Assembly: GCA_945890205.1 (NCBI GenBank)
Contig: CAMDCL010000004.1
Coordinates: 1-59,818, forward strand
Direction of reading: 5' to 3'
DNA length: 59,818 bases
Source: Bifidobacterium breve
GTDB taxonomy: Bacteria > Actinomycetota > Actinomycetes > Nanopelagicales > Nanopelagicaceae
Shown here: in pieces, positions 26,894 to 36,193 of the stretch
Numbering within the stretch: the stretch's first letter is position 1
How the letters are laid out: each line of letters starts with the position of its first letter
Program-made: the position numbers and the translations under genes
The notes under the pieces: generated by a model
Databases searched by the model: none
The model's input: the letters and a program-made list of their open reading frames with translations, nothing else
Told to the model about the DNA's origin: nothing

Positions 26894-27073
26894 ATGGCAG
26901 CCATGAAACCCCGCACTGGTGATGGTCCAATGGAGGTCACAAAGGAGGCTCGTTCTCTTGTCATGCGAATTCCTCTTGAAGGTGGCGGTCGCTTAGTCGT
27001 CGAAATGAACGCCGAAGAGGCGAACAACTTGAGCGCAGCTCTTCACGCCGCCGTAGCTCTCGTTAAGAAGTAA
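26894..27073 (+). CDS. DUF3117 protein (59 aa)
   Basis: A short conserved actinobacterial protein of unknown function. It begins MAAMKPRTGDG and contains the family's EGGGRLVVEM core at residues 29-38, followed by an amphipathic helix ending ALVKK. GAGGAG lies seven bases before ATG 26894, one of the strongest ribosome sites in the window, and fixes the start over the internal ATG at 26903. It stands between the sigma-like gene and pepA with its own upstream region, so it is probably monocistronic and well expressed. Confidence 0.88.
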   Translation: MAAMKPRTGDGPMEVTKEARSLVMRIPLEGGGRLVVEMNAEEANNLSAALHAAVALVKK

Positions 27074-27104
27074 ATTTTCTGTGTAGGCACTAGCCTTACC
27101 AATC

Positions 27105-28583
27105 ATGTCAGCACTGCCACAATATGCGCCCCTTGAGATTTCAAAGGCGGTTAGCGCGCACTCAATCGCTTTAGGGTTTGTTAAAAATCTAGCTGGTGAA
27201 TTTGAGTTTCTAACCCCTTTAGCCCCAGAGGTTGAAAAGTTTTTCGGCCTTAATTTAATTGATGAGTTAACCTTTTACTCCCCAACAGGAAAAGCTGGTG
27301 AACTTTTTGAAATTCCTGTTAGCGCTGAAGGATCCCAAACCGATCGATTATTTCTAGTCGGTGTTGGAGATCAAAGTGGATCGGCGGCGCGAGCTGCAGG
27401 TGCGGCGGTTGGTCGCAAAGTTCGCGGGAAAGCAACAACAGTATTTTCATCCTGTGTTCTCTCAGAGGTCAAGTCATACGCAATCTCAATCTCACTAGGT
27501 GCATGGATTTGGAATTTAAAGACCGATAATAAGAAAGAAGTACCAACATTTTTTGTTGCTAGCAAAGATGCGCAGCTAATCAAGGAGGCTGCAATAATTG
27601 CTAAGGCGATCTGTCGTACACGGGATTTAGTTCACACCCCTGCAAATATTAAGACCCCTGCCTGGATGGGTAAGCAGGCCGAGGAGTTTGCAAAGGGCAC
27701 TGGACTCACAGTTAAAATCTTCGCCGGCCCAGCGCTCAAAGAGTTTGGTGGTTTGCGAGCGGTTGGTGGCTCATCGCCAAAGCCTGGCCCACGCATGATC
27801 GAAGTTTCTTATCAGCCTAAATCCAAGAAAAAATCAGTTAAGGCTTTGCCACATATTGTTTTAGTAGGTAAGGGAATTACCTTTGATACAGGTGGTGTTT
27901 CCCTGAAACGTCCATACGACACCATGATGGCGATGAAGAGTGACATGGCCGGCTCTGCAGCAATTCTTGGGACATTGACCGCACTTGAGGAGCTTCAGCC
28001 AAATGTGCGCGTAACCGCCTTAATGATGATGGCTGAAAACGCTATTTCCGCCACCGCTCAACGTCCAAGTGATGTCATCACCCACTATGGCGGAACAACG
28101 GTTGAAGTAATTAACACCGATGCCGAGGGCCGCTTAGTTCTTGCTGATGGTTTGGCCTATGCAGATGCACATTTGGATCCAGATTATCTTATTGATATTG
28201 CAACACTGACAGGTGCTGTATCCCTTGGATTAGGTCGTCAGTTTGCAGCGATGTACACCCGTGACAACGTTTTGGCTACTCAACTCTTTAAAGCGGGCGA
28301 TGTAACAGGTGATCGTGTTTGGCATATGCCTTTAATCGATGATTACAAAGATGCATTGCGAAGTGATATCGCCGATTTCAATCACACCGCTGATAAAGGA
28401 AAGTACTCAGCTGGTTCAGTCACTGCAGCCTTGTTCTTAGAAAACTTCACCGCAAATCGACGCTGGGTTCACCTTGATATTGCTGGTACAGCGCGTAGCG
28501 ATGTTGATGCGGGCGAGAACTCAAAGGGTGGAACAGGGTTTGGAGTACGCCTTCTTACAGAATGGATCACCTCGTTATCATGA
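27105..28583 (+). CDS. pepA: leucyl aminopeptidase (M17)
   Basis: 492 aa two-metal cytosolic aminopeptidase. Metal and catalytic residues are visible in GKGITFDTGG at 255-264 (Lys256, Asp261), Asp280 in MKSDMAG and the family signature NTDAEGRL at 337-344. It removes N-terminal residues from peptides, useful for a peptide-scavenging lifestyle. TAGCCT lies eight bases before the ATG with no Shine-Dalgarno. The O-methyltransferase start overlaps its stop in an ATGA. Confidence 0.94.
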   Translation: MSALPQYAPLEISKAVSAHSIALGFVKNLAGEFEFLTPLAPEVEKFFGLNLIDELTFYSPTGKAGELFEIPVSAEGSQTDRLFLVGVGDQSGSAARAAGAAVGRKVRGKATTVFSSCVLSEVKSYAISISLGAWIWNLKTDNKKEVPTFFVASKDAQLIKEAAIIAKAICRTRDLVHTPANIKTPAWMGKQAEEFAKGTGLTVKIFAGPALKEFGGLRAVGGSSPKPGPRMIEVSYQPKSKKKSVKALPHIVLVGKGITFDTGGVSLKRPYDTMMAMKSDMAGSAAILGTLTALEELQPNVRVTALMMMAENAISATAQRPSDVITHYGGTTVEVINTDAEGRLVLADGLAYADAHLDPDYLIDIATLTGAVSLGLGRQFAAMYTRDNVLATQLFKAGDVTGDRVWHMPLIDDYKDALRSDIADFNHTADKGKYSAGSVTAALFLENFTANRRWVHLDIAGTARSDVDAGENSKGGTGFGVRLLTEWITSLS

Positions 28584-29206
28584 GAGTAGATCCACACACA
28601 TTTGCTGAAAACTTTATTACAGAGGATCACTTAAAGTCTCAAGCACGTGCGCGAGGAGTAGAGCTAGGAACAATCGACACAACTCCTGGTGCAGGAGCCT
28701 TTCTCAAGTTTCTTGCATCAACTTTGAAGGCCCAATCCGTTGTTGAAGTTGGAACTGGATCAGGTGTCGGAAGTTTGTGGTTGTTTGATGGGATGTTGCC
28801 TAACGGAACTTTGACCTCTATCGATGATGAGATGGAGCATTCTCAGATCGCAAAGGTTGCATTCTCTGATGCAGATATTGCGCAAAGCAGATACCGCTTG
28901 ATCACCAACTCTGTATTAGATGTTATTTCAAAGCTGACAGATCAGGCTTATGACTTGGTAGTACTGCGTCACAACCCTGAAGATTTGAGTTATGTAATCA
29001 ATGAGGCTCAACGTATTTTGCGAAGTGGAGGAGCTCTGGTTATCGACAACTACTTCGGTGGTGGCAAGGTGTGCGATGCCGCTCAACGCGATCCACGCAC
29101 CGTAGCCCTTCGGGATGCTGGGAAGATCATCAGGAATGACACAGATCATTGGGTGAGTTCCTTGATCCCAGTCGGTGATGGATTACTGATCGCAACGAAG
29201 TTATAG
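28580..29206 (+). CDS. O-methyltransferase family protein
   Basis: 208 aa class I SAM-dependent methyltransferase. SAM motif I is VVEVGTGSGVGSLWL, with SIDDE as the acidic end of strand 2 and LVVLRHN as motif post-II. It resembles the catechol/caffeoyl-CoA O-methyltransferase family; the substrate is unknown. ATG 28580 overlaps the pepA stop (ATGA); the ORF could open six codons earlier. The order methyltransferase-htrA-tatB-mrp matches mycobacteria minus sigE and rseA. Confidence 0.86.
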   Translation: MRVDPHTFAENFITEDHLKSQARARGVELGTIDTTPGAGAFLKFLASTLKAQSVVEVGTGSGVGSLWLFDGMLPNGTLTSIDDEMEHSQIAKVAFSDADIAQSRYRLITNSVLDVISKLTDQAYDLVVLRHNPEDLSYVINEAQRILRSGGALVIDNYFGGGKVCDAAQRDPRTVALRDAGKIIRNDTDHWVSSLIPVGDGLLIATKL

Positions 29207-29218
29207 CAAACTACGACC

Positions 29219-30337
29219 ATGATCTTTCCACGGAAGAAAAGCCCACCCATTCCTGCACCTTGGTGGCAGGCGAACGCAGCTGCAAAGAGCTCTAAAGGAA
29301 CCCTTGCATTGATTGCACTCTTGGCTGGTGCGGTAGGTGGAATCTTGGGAGTTAATGCATCCGGCGCCTCACTCTTTAATCGAGTCAATCTTGTCTCGTC
29401 AACTAGCACAATCGAGCGAGCACCTGATTCAGTAGCAGGAACGGCTCAAAGAGTTTTACCATCTGTGGTTTCTATTCAGACCCGTTCATTAACAGGTGCC
29501 GGAACAGGCTCTGGATTTTTCATTGACAGTGATGGATACATTTTGACCAATAATCATGTGATCAGCTCTGCCGCACAATCGGGTGGAAGAATTGAGGTAA
29601 TGCTCAATGATGGTCGCAAGTTCACTGCAAAGGTTATTGGGCGAGATGCACCATATGACTTGGCTGTTTTAAAGATTGCTGCATCAGGTTTAAAGGCGTT
29701 GCAGTTTGGAGACAGCGATCAAGTTGCGGTAGGTGATGCGGTTATTGCTATTGGTTCTCCTCTGGGATTATCAGGAACTGTTACAACAGGAATTATTAGT
29801 GCAAAGAATCGCCCCGTTACCGCAGGGGATTCAGCTAATGAAAGTTCATTCATCAATGCACTACAAACAGATGCTGCAATTAATCCTGGAAATTCGGGAG
29901 GTCCTCTTGTTGATTCAACAGGAGCTGTGATCGGAGTTAACTCTGCAATTGCATCACTGGGATCTAATCTTCGCACTGGCTCGATTGGACTTGGTTTTGC
30001 AATCCCAATTAATCAGGCACGTAAGACCGCCGATCAATTGATCAAAAATGGTGTTGCCACATACCCAGTTATTGGAATATCTCTTGATATGAATTACCCA
30101 GGCGAAGGAGCAAAAGTTGCAACATCTGCTCGAGGAATCTTGCCTGGAAGCCCAGCAGAGAAAGCGGGATTGCGTTCGGGAGATCTTGTAATCGCCTTGG
30201 ATGGAAAGCCAATTAATGGCCCAGAAGAGTTAATTGTCACGGTGCGATCAAAGAATGTAGGAGATCTCATCCGACTGACATATGTACGAGATGGCAAGGA
30301 AAAAACCGTTTCTCTGACTCTGATCGCGGCCAAGTAG
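29219..30337 (+). CDS. htrA: membrane-anchored HtrA-type serine protease with PDZ domain
   Basis: 372 aa. The cytosolic N-terminus is short and basic, and a transmembrane helix spans about residues 27-46. The trypsin-like domain has catalytic triad His113 (TNNHV), Asp147 (YDLAV) and Ser226 (GNSGG). A PDZ domain lies at about 265-365. It degrades misfolded proteins outside the membrane. CAAACT six bases before the ATG is a weak leaderless candidate. TatB follows directly. Confidence 0.93.
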   Translation: MIFPRKKSPPIPAPWWQANAAAKSSKGTLALIALLAGAVGGILGVNASGASLFNRVNLVSSTSTIERAPDSVAGTAQRVLPSVVSIQTRSLTGAGTGSGFFIDSDGYILTNNHVISSAAQSGGRIEVMLNDGRKFTAKVIGRDAPYDLAVLKIAASGLKALQFGDSDQVAVGDAVIAIGSPLGLSGTVTTGIISAKNRPVTAGDSANESSFINALQTDAAINPGNSGGPLVDSTGAVIGVNSAIASLGSNLRTGSIGLGFAIPINQARKTADQLIKNGVATYPVIGISLDMNYPGEGAKVATSARGILPGSPAEKAGLRSGDLVIALDGKPINGPEELIVTVRSKNVGDLIRLTYVRDGKEKTVSLTLIAAK

Positions 30338-30346
30338 TAATTGGCG

Positions 30347-30352
30347 TAGGCT
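30347..30352 (+). promoter_or_regulatory. putative -10 hexamer (leaderless) for tatB
   Basis: TAGGCT ends six bases before ATG 30359. It is the same hexamer as at the nucleoside hydrolase and dapD starts. Confidence 0.55.
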
Positions 30353-30358
30353 GAGGAT

Positions 30359-30667
30359 ATGTTCTTCGACATCGGTGCAGGTGAAATTCTTGGTCTTGCG
30401 ATCTTAGGGATGATCTTGGTTGGCCCAGAACGTTTACCAAAGATCGCTGTCGAGGCTGCGCAATGGGTTAAGAAGGCTCGCGGATTAGCAACAAAGGCCA
30501 CCGCTGAACTTCGCGAAAATCTAGGACCAGGGTTTGAGGATTTACAACCTAAGGATCTGAACCCAAGGACCTTTGTTAAAAAGCAGATCGCAGATCTTAT
30601 GGATGAGGAAACTCCAAAGCCAAAGGTAAAGAAGCCTGCTGCGATGATTGACCCAGATTTACTATGA
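30359..30667 (+). CDS. tatB: twin-arginine translocase subunit TatB
   Basis: 102 aa. An N-terminal membrane helix (residues about 5-21) is followed by the conserved LVGPERLPKIA hinge and an amphipathic helix, then a charged Lys/Pro-rich tail. It recognises folded Tat substrates together with TatC. TatB rather than TatA is chosen from the Glu in the membrane segment (GAGEILGLAIL), the GPERLP hinge and the position after htrA. It overlaps mrp in an ATGA. Confidence 0.88.
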   Translation: MFFDIGAGEILGLAILGMILVGPERLPKIAVEAAQWVKKARGLATKATAELRENLGPGFEDLQPKDLNPRTFVKKQIADLMDEETPKPKVKKPAAMIDPDLL

Positions 30668-31785
30668 GCCTTCTTGATCAAGTAACACATGCGCTTTCTC
30701 AGGTTAATGATCCTGAATTACGTCATCCCATCACTGAGCTGGGAATGATCGAGGATCTCTCTGAAAACAATGGCTCAATTACTTTAAAGGTTTTACTTAC
30801 TATCGCTGCATGTCCAATGCAGGATCGCTTGCGTACCGACATAACAACCGCTGTTGCAAATGTTGAAGGTGTATCCAATGTGGATCTGAGCTTTGGCGTA
30901 ATGAATGAGGAGCAGCGTAACTTTGTAAAAAAGGTTGTGAGAGGCGGACGTGAAAAGTTCATTCCATTTGCACAGCCTGATTCATTAACCCGAGTCATCG
31001 GTATCGCATCCGGAAAGGGCGGAGTTGGAAAGTCATCAGTAACAGCCAACCTTGCCGTTGCCATTGCTAAAAATGGTTTGAGCGTTGGAATTCTTGATGC
31101 AGATGTCTATGGTCATTCGATCCCACGCCTCATGGGTTTGATGGGTCAGCGACCAACAGCGATCGACCAGATGTTTATCCCGCTCGAGTCATATGGTGTT
31201 AAAACGGTATCGATGGAGATGTTTAAGCCTGAAAGATCAGATCCAGTGGCATACAGAGGCCCACTTCTTCACAGAGTCTTAGAACAACTGTTGTCCGATG
31301 CGTATTGGGGGGATCTCGATGTTCTTCTTATCGATCTACCACCAGGAACTGGAGATCTAGCAATCTCTTTAGGTCAGTTGATTCCAACTTCAGAGATCGT
31401 AGTTGTTACAACACCACAGATTGCAGCAGCTGAAGTTGCAGAGCGCGCCGGTCGGATCGCTCATCAAATTCATCAACATGTCATCGGCGTTATTGAAAAC
31501 ATGTCTGCATTTCCATGTCCTACCTGCAGCGAAACAATCTCACTCTTTGGTGAGGGCGGGGGAGATGAAACCTCTCGTCGATTGTCTCAACTCGTAGGCA
31601 GCGATGTTCCACTGCTTGGAAAGATTCCATTTAGCCCAGCCTTGCGAACTGGTGGAGATGAGGGAGCTCCCATAGTAGATGCCGACCCAACCTCACCCGC
31701 TGCTCTTGCAATCTCTGAGATCGCAGAAAAACTTATGAAGCGCAGTAAATCTCTAGTCGGAGTTCGCTTGGGAGTTTCTACTTAA
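30664..31785 (+). CDS. mrp: Mrp/NBP35-family iron-sulfur carrier ATPase
   Basis: 373 aa. An N-terminal MIP18/DUF59 domain occupies about residues 1-85 with a Cys at 50. The deviant Walker A ATPase follows with GKGGVGKS at 117-124, DLPPGTGD as Walker B region, and CPTC at 285-288 for cluster binding at the dimer interface. It carries or loads Fe-S clusters on target proteins. The ATG overlaps the tatB stop. Confidence 0.93.
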   Translation: MSLLDQVTHALSQVNDPELRHPITELGMIEDLSENNGSITLKVLLTIAACPMQDRLRTDITTAVANVEGVSNVDLSFGVMNEEQRNFVKKVVRGGREKFIPFAQPDSLTRVIGIASGKGGVGKSSVTANLAVAIAKNGLSVGILDADVYGHSIPRLMGLMGQRPTAIDQMFIPLESYGVKTVSMEMFKPERSDPVAYRGPLLHRVLEQLLSDAYWGDLDVLLIDLPPGTGDLAISLGQLIPTSEIVVVTTPQIAAAEVAERAGRIAHQIHQHVIGVIENMSAFPCPTCSETISLFGEGGGDETSRRLSQLVGSDVPLLGKIPFSPALRTGGDEGAPIVDADPTSPAALAISEIAEKLMKRSKSLVGVRLGVST

Positions 31786-31844
31786 CTCTTTACTTAAAAG
31801 AATTAATCCAAGGACTCTTGGCCTTTGAACTCATGAGTTAACGG

Positions 31845-31850
31845 TACCTT
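31845..31850 (+). promoter_or_regulatory. putative -10 hexamer (leaderless) for the EamA transporter
   Basis: TACCTT ends six bases before ATG 31857. The 71-base gap after mrp holds no clear terminator hairpin. Confidence 0.5.
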
Positions 31851-31856
31851 TCTCTT

Positions 31857-32750
31857 ATGAATTCAGGTGATCGTATTAATGAACATACGGCGATGCCTGC
31901 AAAGCCAGATCTGATTCGATTAGGTGTTGGAATCATCGGAATTGGAACATCAGGGCCATTAATTGCAATGAGTGCGATGCCTGTACTTACCTTGATTTTT
32001 TGGCGAAATCTGGGAGGCGCACTCTTAACCCTCCCATTTGCTCTTCGTCATTCACGTGATCGTGTTGGTATGAAATGGGCTGTAATTGCAGGTGTTCTCC
32101 TAGCCCTTCACTTCATAGGATTTTTCCTGGCGATGAGAATGACCACCGTTGCCGCTGGAACAGCTCTTGTTGCACTTCAACCTATTTTTGCCGCCCTGTT
32201 TGTAAAGTTTAGTGGTGGACATATTCCGTCAACTGCATGGCTAGGAATGATTGTTAGCTTTGTCGGAGTAATAATGGTTTCTGGCGTTGATCTGACTATC
32301 TCATTTCGATCATTTGTTGGAGATATCGCGGCAATAATTTCTGCAGCACTAGCTGCGGCTTACATGATGGCTGGCTCTAGAGCACAACGGAGCTTAGAGA
32401 CAAGCACTTACACAACTATCGCTTATTTCACCTGTTCTCTTACCGCATTACCTATGGCTCTAGTACTTGGAAATGAAATCTTCATATTTAGTCGTAATGA
32501 GTGGTTAATCCTCATTGGATTAATTCTGGGGGCTCAGATGTTGGGCCACACGATGTTTAACTCTGCTCTTAAGCGAGTGTCTCCAGCGATAGTCTCTTTG
32601 ATTGTATTTTTTGAGGTTCCGGTAAGTGCTGTTCTTGCCGCATGGTGGCTAGATCAAAGACCACCTCTGGGAATTATTCCAGGTATTATTTTAATCCTTG
32701 TGGGTTGTATTCTCGTTGTTACCCGAACAAGGGAGCCAAAGCGTGATTGA
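31857..32750 (+). CDS. EamA/DMT-family transporter
   Basis: 297 aa with about ten hydrophobic helices in two EamA repeats (first half ending near residue 140). Internal landmarks are FWRNLGGALLTLPFAL and the second-repeat LGAQMLGHTMFNSALKRVSP. It is an inner-membrane exporter or importer of small metabolites, with unknown substrate. It has its own leaderless-type promoter. It overlaps the PHP gene by eight bases. Confidence 0.88.
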   Translation: MNSGDRINEHTAMPAKPDLIRLGVGIIGIGTSGPLIAMSAMPVLTLIFWRNLGGALLTLPFALRHSRDRVGMKWAVIAGVLLALHFIGFFLAMRMTTVAAGTALVALQPIFAALFVKFSGGHIPSTAWLGMIVSFVGVIMVSGVDLTISFRSFVGDIAAIISAALAAAYMMAGSRAQRSLETSTYTTIAYFTCSLTALPMALVLGNEIFIFSRNEWLILIGLILGAQMLGHTMFNSALKRVSPAIVSLIVFFEVPVSAVLAAWWLDQRPPLGIIPGIILILVGCILVVTRTREPKRD

Positions 32751-33588
32751 TATTCATACCCACACAAGTTGTAGCGATGGAACAGATTCTCCAAGAGAGC
32801 TTGTTAATAAAGCGATTGTGCAGGGTCTAGAGATACTTGGGATAACCGATCATGACACCACATCGGGATGGCAGGAGGCCACCGAATCTCTTCGTGGTTC
32901 TCTTAAGTTAGTACTGGGCTCTGAAATTTCATGTCTGACATCAGATGGAATTAGTGTGCATATGTTGGGTCTTTTGTTTGATCCCAACCATCTTGAGATG
33001 CAACAAGTTCTTGAAGAAACCCGAGATGGTCGACTTCCTCGAATGCGCAAGATGATTGAAAAGATGCGTGCCGAAGGCATGGATATCTCAATTGAGGATG
33101 TGCATAACGCCATGCCGATCGGTGCAACTATGGGAAGGCCGCATTTAGCTGATGCTTTAGTAGCAAAAAAGATTGTTAAATCCCGCGACGAGGCCTTTAT
33201 TGATCTTTTGCATAATGAGTCAAGATTTTACGTCTCTCATGCAGCACCGACCCCAGTCGAGGCGATCGCACTTATTAAGCGTGCTGGAGGAGTAGCGGTT
33301 ATAGCCCATCCATTTGCCTCGCTGAGAGGTGAAATCTTGAGCTCTGAAAACTTCACTGATTTACTTCAAGCAGGCCTGGATGGCATCGAAGTTGACCATC
33401 GAGATCAAAACCCAGATGAGAGAAAGATGTTAAGGAGCATTGCAAAGGATTTGAATCTTGCAATCACAGGCAGCAGTGATTATCACGGCACTGGAAAACT
33501 TAATTCATTAGCAGAAAACCATACCCATAGGGAACAATGGGAGAAGTTAGAGTCACAAGCAAATGCTCGAAGGGTGGTTTCAGCGTGA
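32743..33588 (+). CDS. PHP-domain phosphoesterase (YciV/RNase AM-like)
   Basis: 281 aa. Metal ligands begin at HTHTSCSDGT (His5 and His7), with TDHDTTSGW, IAHPFA and the late SDYHG block completing the trinuclear site. Family members hydrolyse 5' nucleotides from RNA or 3',5'-bisphosphonucleotides. I chose GTG 32743 because GGGAG is about eight bases upstream and the HxH motif sits right at the start as usual; the frame extends 15 codons further. The stop overlaps the MarC gene as GTGA. Confidence 0.87.
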   Translation: MIDIHTHTSCSDGTDSPRELVNKAIVQGLEILGITDHDTTSGWQEATESLRGSLKLVLGSEISCLTSDGISVHMLGLLFDPNHLEMQQVLEETRDGRLPRMRKMIEKMRAEGMDISIEDVHNAMPIGATMGRPHLADALVAKKIVKSRDEAFIDLLHNESRFYVSHAAPTPVEAIALIKRAGGVAVIAHPFASLRGEILSSENFTDLLQAGLDGIEVDHRDQNPDERKMLRSIAKDLNLAITGSSDYHGTGKLNSLAENHTHREQWEKLESQANARRVVSA

Positions 33589-34196
33589 AGGATGTAGGTG
33601 CAGTTACCTTTGCAATTCAATCATTTGTGACCTTATTTGTAATTATGGATCCACCAGGTGCGGCACCAATCTTCTTGGGATTGGTTGCAGATAAGACCCA
33701 ACGTGTTCGTCGAATCTTGGCGATGCAGGCAGCAGCGGTCTCATTCTTAGTTATCTCTATCTTCGCACTCTTTGGAAGAGCGATCCTCGAGTACCTCAAT
33801 ATCTCACTAGAAGCTCTTCAAGCAGCGGGTGCATTACTGCTATTGCTTGTGGCGTTAGAACTTCTGACTGGAAACACTAAATCACTAAGTGAGGGCAACA
33901 ACACAAATGTAGCTTTAGTTCCCCTAGGTACACCGCTCTTAGCTGGCCCTGGTGCAATTGTTGCAACGATGATTTTCGTTCAGCAGGTTGATTCACGTGA
34001 AATGGGAATCGGTCTAATTGTTGCGGTAATTGCAGTTCATGTGGCGATCGCATTAGTGCTGATGGCTTCTACAACAATTCTTAAGGTGATCAAGGAAACT
34101 GGAGTAACGCTGATCGCCCGCATCGCAGGTTTATTGCTGGCAGCAATCGCGGTGCAAATGCTGGTAGATGCGATCCGTATCTTTGTTGCCGCTTAG
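33585..34196 (+). CDS. MarC-family membrane protein
   Basis: 203 aa with six transmembrane helices. FVTLFVIMDPPGAAPIFLGL is the conserved N-terminal segment, and LLAGPGAIVATMIF the second repeat. Function is not established; the old link to multiple antibiotic resistance is weak. The GTG start overlaps the PHP stop. Its TAG shares the four-base TTAG with the stop of the convergent DEAD helicase. Confidence 0.88.
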   Translation: MKDVGAVTFAIQSFVTLFVIMDPPGAAPIFLGLVADKTQRVRRILAMQAAAVSFLVISIFALFGRAILEYLNISLEALQAAGALLLLLVALELLTGNTKSLSEGNNTNVALVPLGTPLLAGPGAIVATMIFVQQVDSREMGIGLIVAVIAVHVAIALVLMASTTILKVIKETGVTLIARIAGLLLAAIAVQMLVDAIRIFVAA

Positions 34197-35530
34197 CTCT
34201 CTTTAAACTTTTTGGTACGTGTGCGGGTTCGTTCCACACGTGGCTTGCTTTCCTCTTGCTTAGCTCGAACAGGTCGAGCCTCCTTCTTTTCAACCTTGGC
34301 AACCGGCTTGGCCTTAACCATTCGGCCTGTAGAACCAGCAGGGATATTAAGCATTTCATAGAGATGTTCTGAGGATGAGTAAGTCTCTTCAGGCTCTGCT
34401 AACCCAAGTTCAAGGGTTTGATTAATCATCTTCCAGCGTGCAAGTTCATCCCAATCAACAAAGGTGACTGCAATTCCATGTGCACCAGCACGCGCCGTGC
34501 GGCCAATTCGGTGGACATATGTTTTTTCATCCTCTGGACACTGGTAGTTGATAACGTGAGTGATTCCATCAATATCGATTCCACGCGCAGCAACATCTGT
34601 TGCAACAAGTACATCTGACTTTCCAGCTTTGAAATCTCCCAGCGCTTTCTCGCGAGCACTCTGTCCAAGATCACCGTGGATAGGTGCTGCCCTAAAGCCT
34701 CGCTCCATTAAATCTTCAGCTGTCTTTTGTGCAGTTCTCTTGGTGCGACAAAAAACCATTGTTGGCCCACGGCCATCGGCTTGCAAGATTCGTGCCAGCA
34801 TCTCGATTTTATCGAGGGCGTGTGCACGCAAAACATGTTGCTTGATTCGGGTAACAACAGCACCCTCATCCTCACTATCTTGAGTGCGAATATGAAGAGG
34901 TTGATTCATGAAGCGACGTGCAAGAGCGATAATGTCTCCAGGCATAGTTGCGGAAAACAACATAGTTTGAGCACGATTTGGAGTGCTAGACAGGATCTTT
35001 TCTACATCAGGCAAGAAGCCAAGATCTAGCATCTCATCAGCTTCATCAAGAACTAAGCGAGATACCTCCTTTAGCTTGAGTTGGCCTTGACGTGAGAGAT
35101 CCAATAAACGGCCGGGAGTACCAACAACAATCTCTACACCCGCTTGCAGCGCTTCAATTTGTGGCTCGAATGCGCGGCCACCATAAACAGCAACGGTGCG
35201 GATTCCACGGTTTGATGCAAGTTCTTCAATATCTCGGGTTACTTGAGTACATAGCTCGCGAGTTGGAACAACGATTAATACCTGAGGCAAACCTTTGTTG
35301 GCAAAATCTGCCCACTCAACATCGTTTGGTGCGATTACGCGCTCGATGACTGGGATACCAAAAGCAAGGGTCTTTCCAGTTCCGGTCTTGGCTTGACCGA
35401 TCACATCACCATCTGCCAGTGCTATGGGCAAAACCATCTCTTGAATTGCAAATGGTGCTATAAAACCATGAGCATGAAGCGCCTCAATAGTTTGGCTGCG
35501 CAGGGGTAACTCTGCAAATGTTGGTGACAT
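34193..35530 (-). CDS. DEAD-box RNA helicase
   Basis: 445 aa. The Q motif region is at residues 4-36, AKTGTGKT at 47-54, DEAD at 162-165, SAT at 193-195 and HRIGRTARAG near 335. The C-terminal tail is strongly basic and repetitive in Lys/Arg/Glu, suited to RNA binding. It likely remodels structured RNA (ribosome assembly, cold adaptation). TAGGAT lies nine bases before the ATG. It is convergent with MarC, with a four-base stop overlap. Confidence 0.93.
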   Translation of the reverse strand: MSPTFAELPLRSQTIEALHAHGFIAPFAIQEMVLPIALADGDVIGQAKTGTGKTLAFGIPVIERVIAPNDVEWADFANKGLPQVLIVVPTRELCTQVTRDIEELASNRGIRTVAVYGGRAFEPQIEALQAGVEIVVGTPGRLLDLSRQGQLKLKEVSRLVLDEADEMLDLGFLPDVEKILSSTPNRAQTMLFSATMPGDIIALARRFMNQPLHIRTQDSEDEGAVVTRIKQHVLRAHALDKIEMLARILQADGRGPTMVFCRTKRTAQKTAEDLMERGFRAAPIHGDLGQSAREKALGDFKAGKSDVLVATDVAARGIDIDGITHVINYQCPEDEKTYVHRIGRTARAGAHGIAVTFVDWDELARWKMINQTLELGLAEPEETYSSSEHLYEMLNIPAGSTGRMVKAKPVAKVEKKEARPVRAKQEESKPRVERTRTRTKKFKES

Positions 35531-35551
35531 GATTAACTAATCCTAACGATT

Positions 35552-36163
35552 TTAATTGCGTGGAAAACCTGAAATGCCTCGCCACATGAGGTTGTAAACT
35601 AATGTCACAGCTTCCTGTCGGCTCAACTTGCTATCTCGTTCGAGCCAGTGACGAGCAGTTACTTGTGCATAACCAATCATTCCAACACCCAAAAGCATCG
35701 ATGCCTCTTTTGATAGGCCAGTATCTATTGCAATCACCGCACTTGCAGCAGCTGCACAGTCATAGGTCATTCTATTTAAGCGCTCATGTACCTGTGGTTC
35801 AACGCTCATATCACTCTCAAAAAGCAATCTGAAGGCCTCGCCCTCCCTTTCAATAAATGCAAAGTATGCATCAACCGTTGCGTGCACACGATCTTTATTG
35901 TCAGGTGTAGAAGCAATCGCTTTCTGAATCTCAAAAACTAATGAATCAATATGTAAATCTAAGACAGCCAGGTACAGCTCCAACTTTGATGGAAAGTGCT
36001 GATACAAAACAGGCTTTGAGACATTTGCTCGATCTGCAATCTCATCCATCGCAGCTGAGTGATATCCAGCGGCGGTAAATACTTCAAGAGCGGCAGATAG
36101 CAACAATGCTCGTCGCTCGTCTCGAGGCAGGCGAGCCTTGTTAGTTGTGTCTACGTTACTCAT
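35552..36163 (-). CDS. TetR-family transcriptional regulator
   Basis: 203 aa. The N-terminal helix-turn-helix is clear: [13 protein letters not shown], then [24 protein letters not shown] (residues about 34-57 in pieces). The C-terminal ligand domain is long and all-alpha. The ligand is unknown. It is divergent from mshB over 30 bases and upstream of the DEAD helicase on the same strand, so it could control itself, mshB or the helicase. The ATG is seven bases after TACGAT (leaderless). Confidence 0.9.
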   Translation of the reverse strand: MSNVDTTNKARLPRDERRALLLSAALEVFTAAGYHSAAMDEIADRANVSKPVLYQHFPSKLELYLAVLDLHIDSLVFEIQKAIASTPDNKDRVHATVDAYFAFIEREGEAFRLLFESDMSVEPQVHERLNRMTYDCAAAASAVIAIDTGLSKEASMLLGVGMIGYAQVTARHWLERDSKLSRQEAVTLVYNLMWRGISGFPRN

Positions 36164-36170
36164 TGGTCTA

Positions 36171-36176
36171 ATCGTA
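36171..36176 (-). promoter_or_regulatory. putative -10 hexamer (leaderless) for the tetR gene
   Basis: TACGAT on the minus strand ends seven bases before ATG 36163. The 30-base gap to mshB also contains CAGAAT eight bases before the mshB ATG, a weaker match. Confidence 0.45.
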
Positions 36177-36193
36177 CGGCAGAATTACCAATC

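Noticed and set aside
30094-30690. 198-aa minus-strand frame spanning the htrA, tatB and mrp starts
   Set aside because: It covers three real genes on the other strand including their junctions; no recognisable domain and no start signal.
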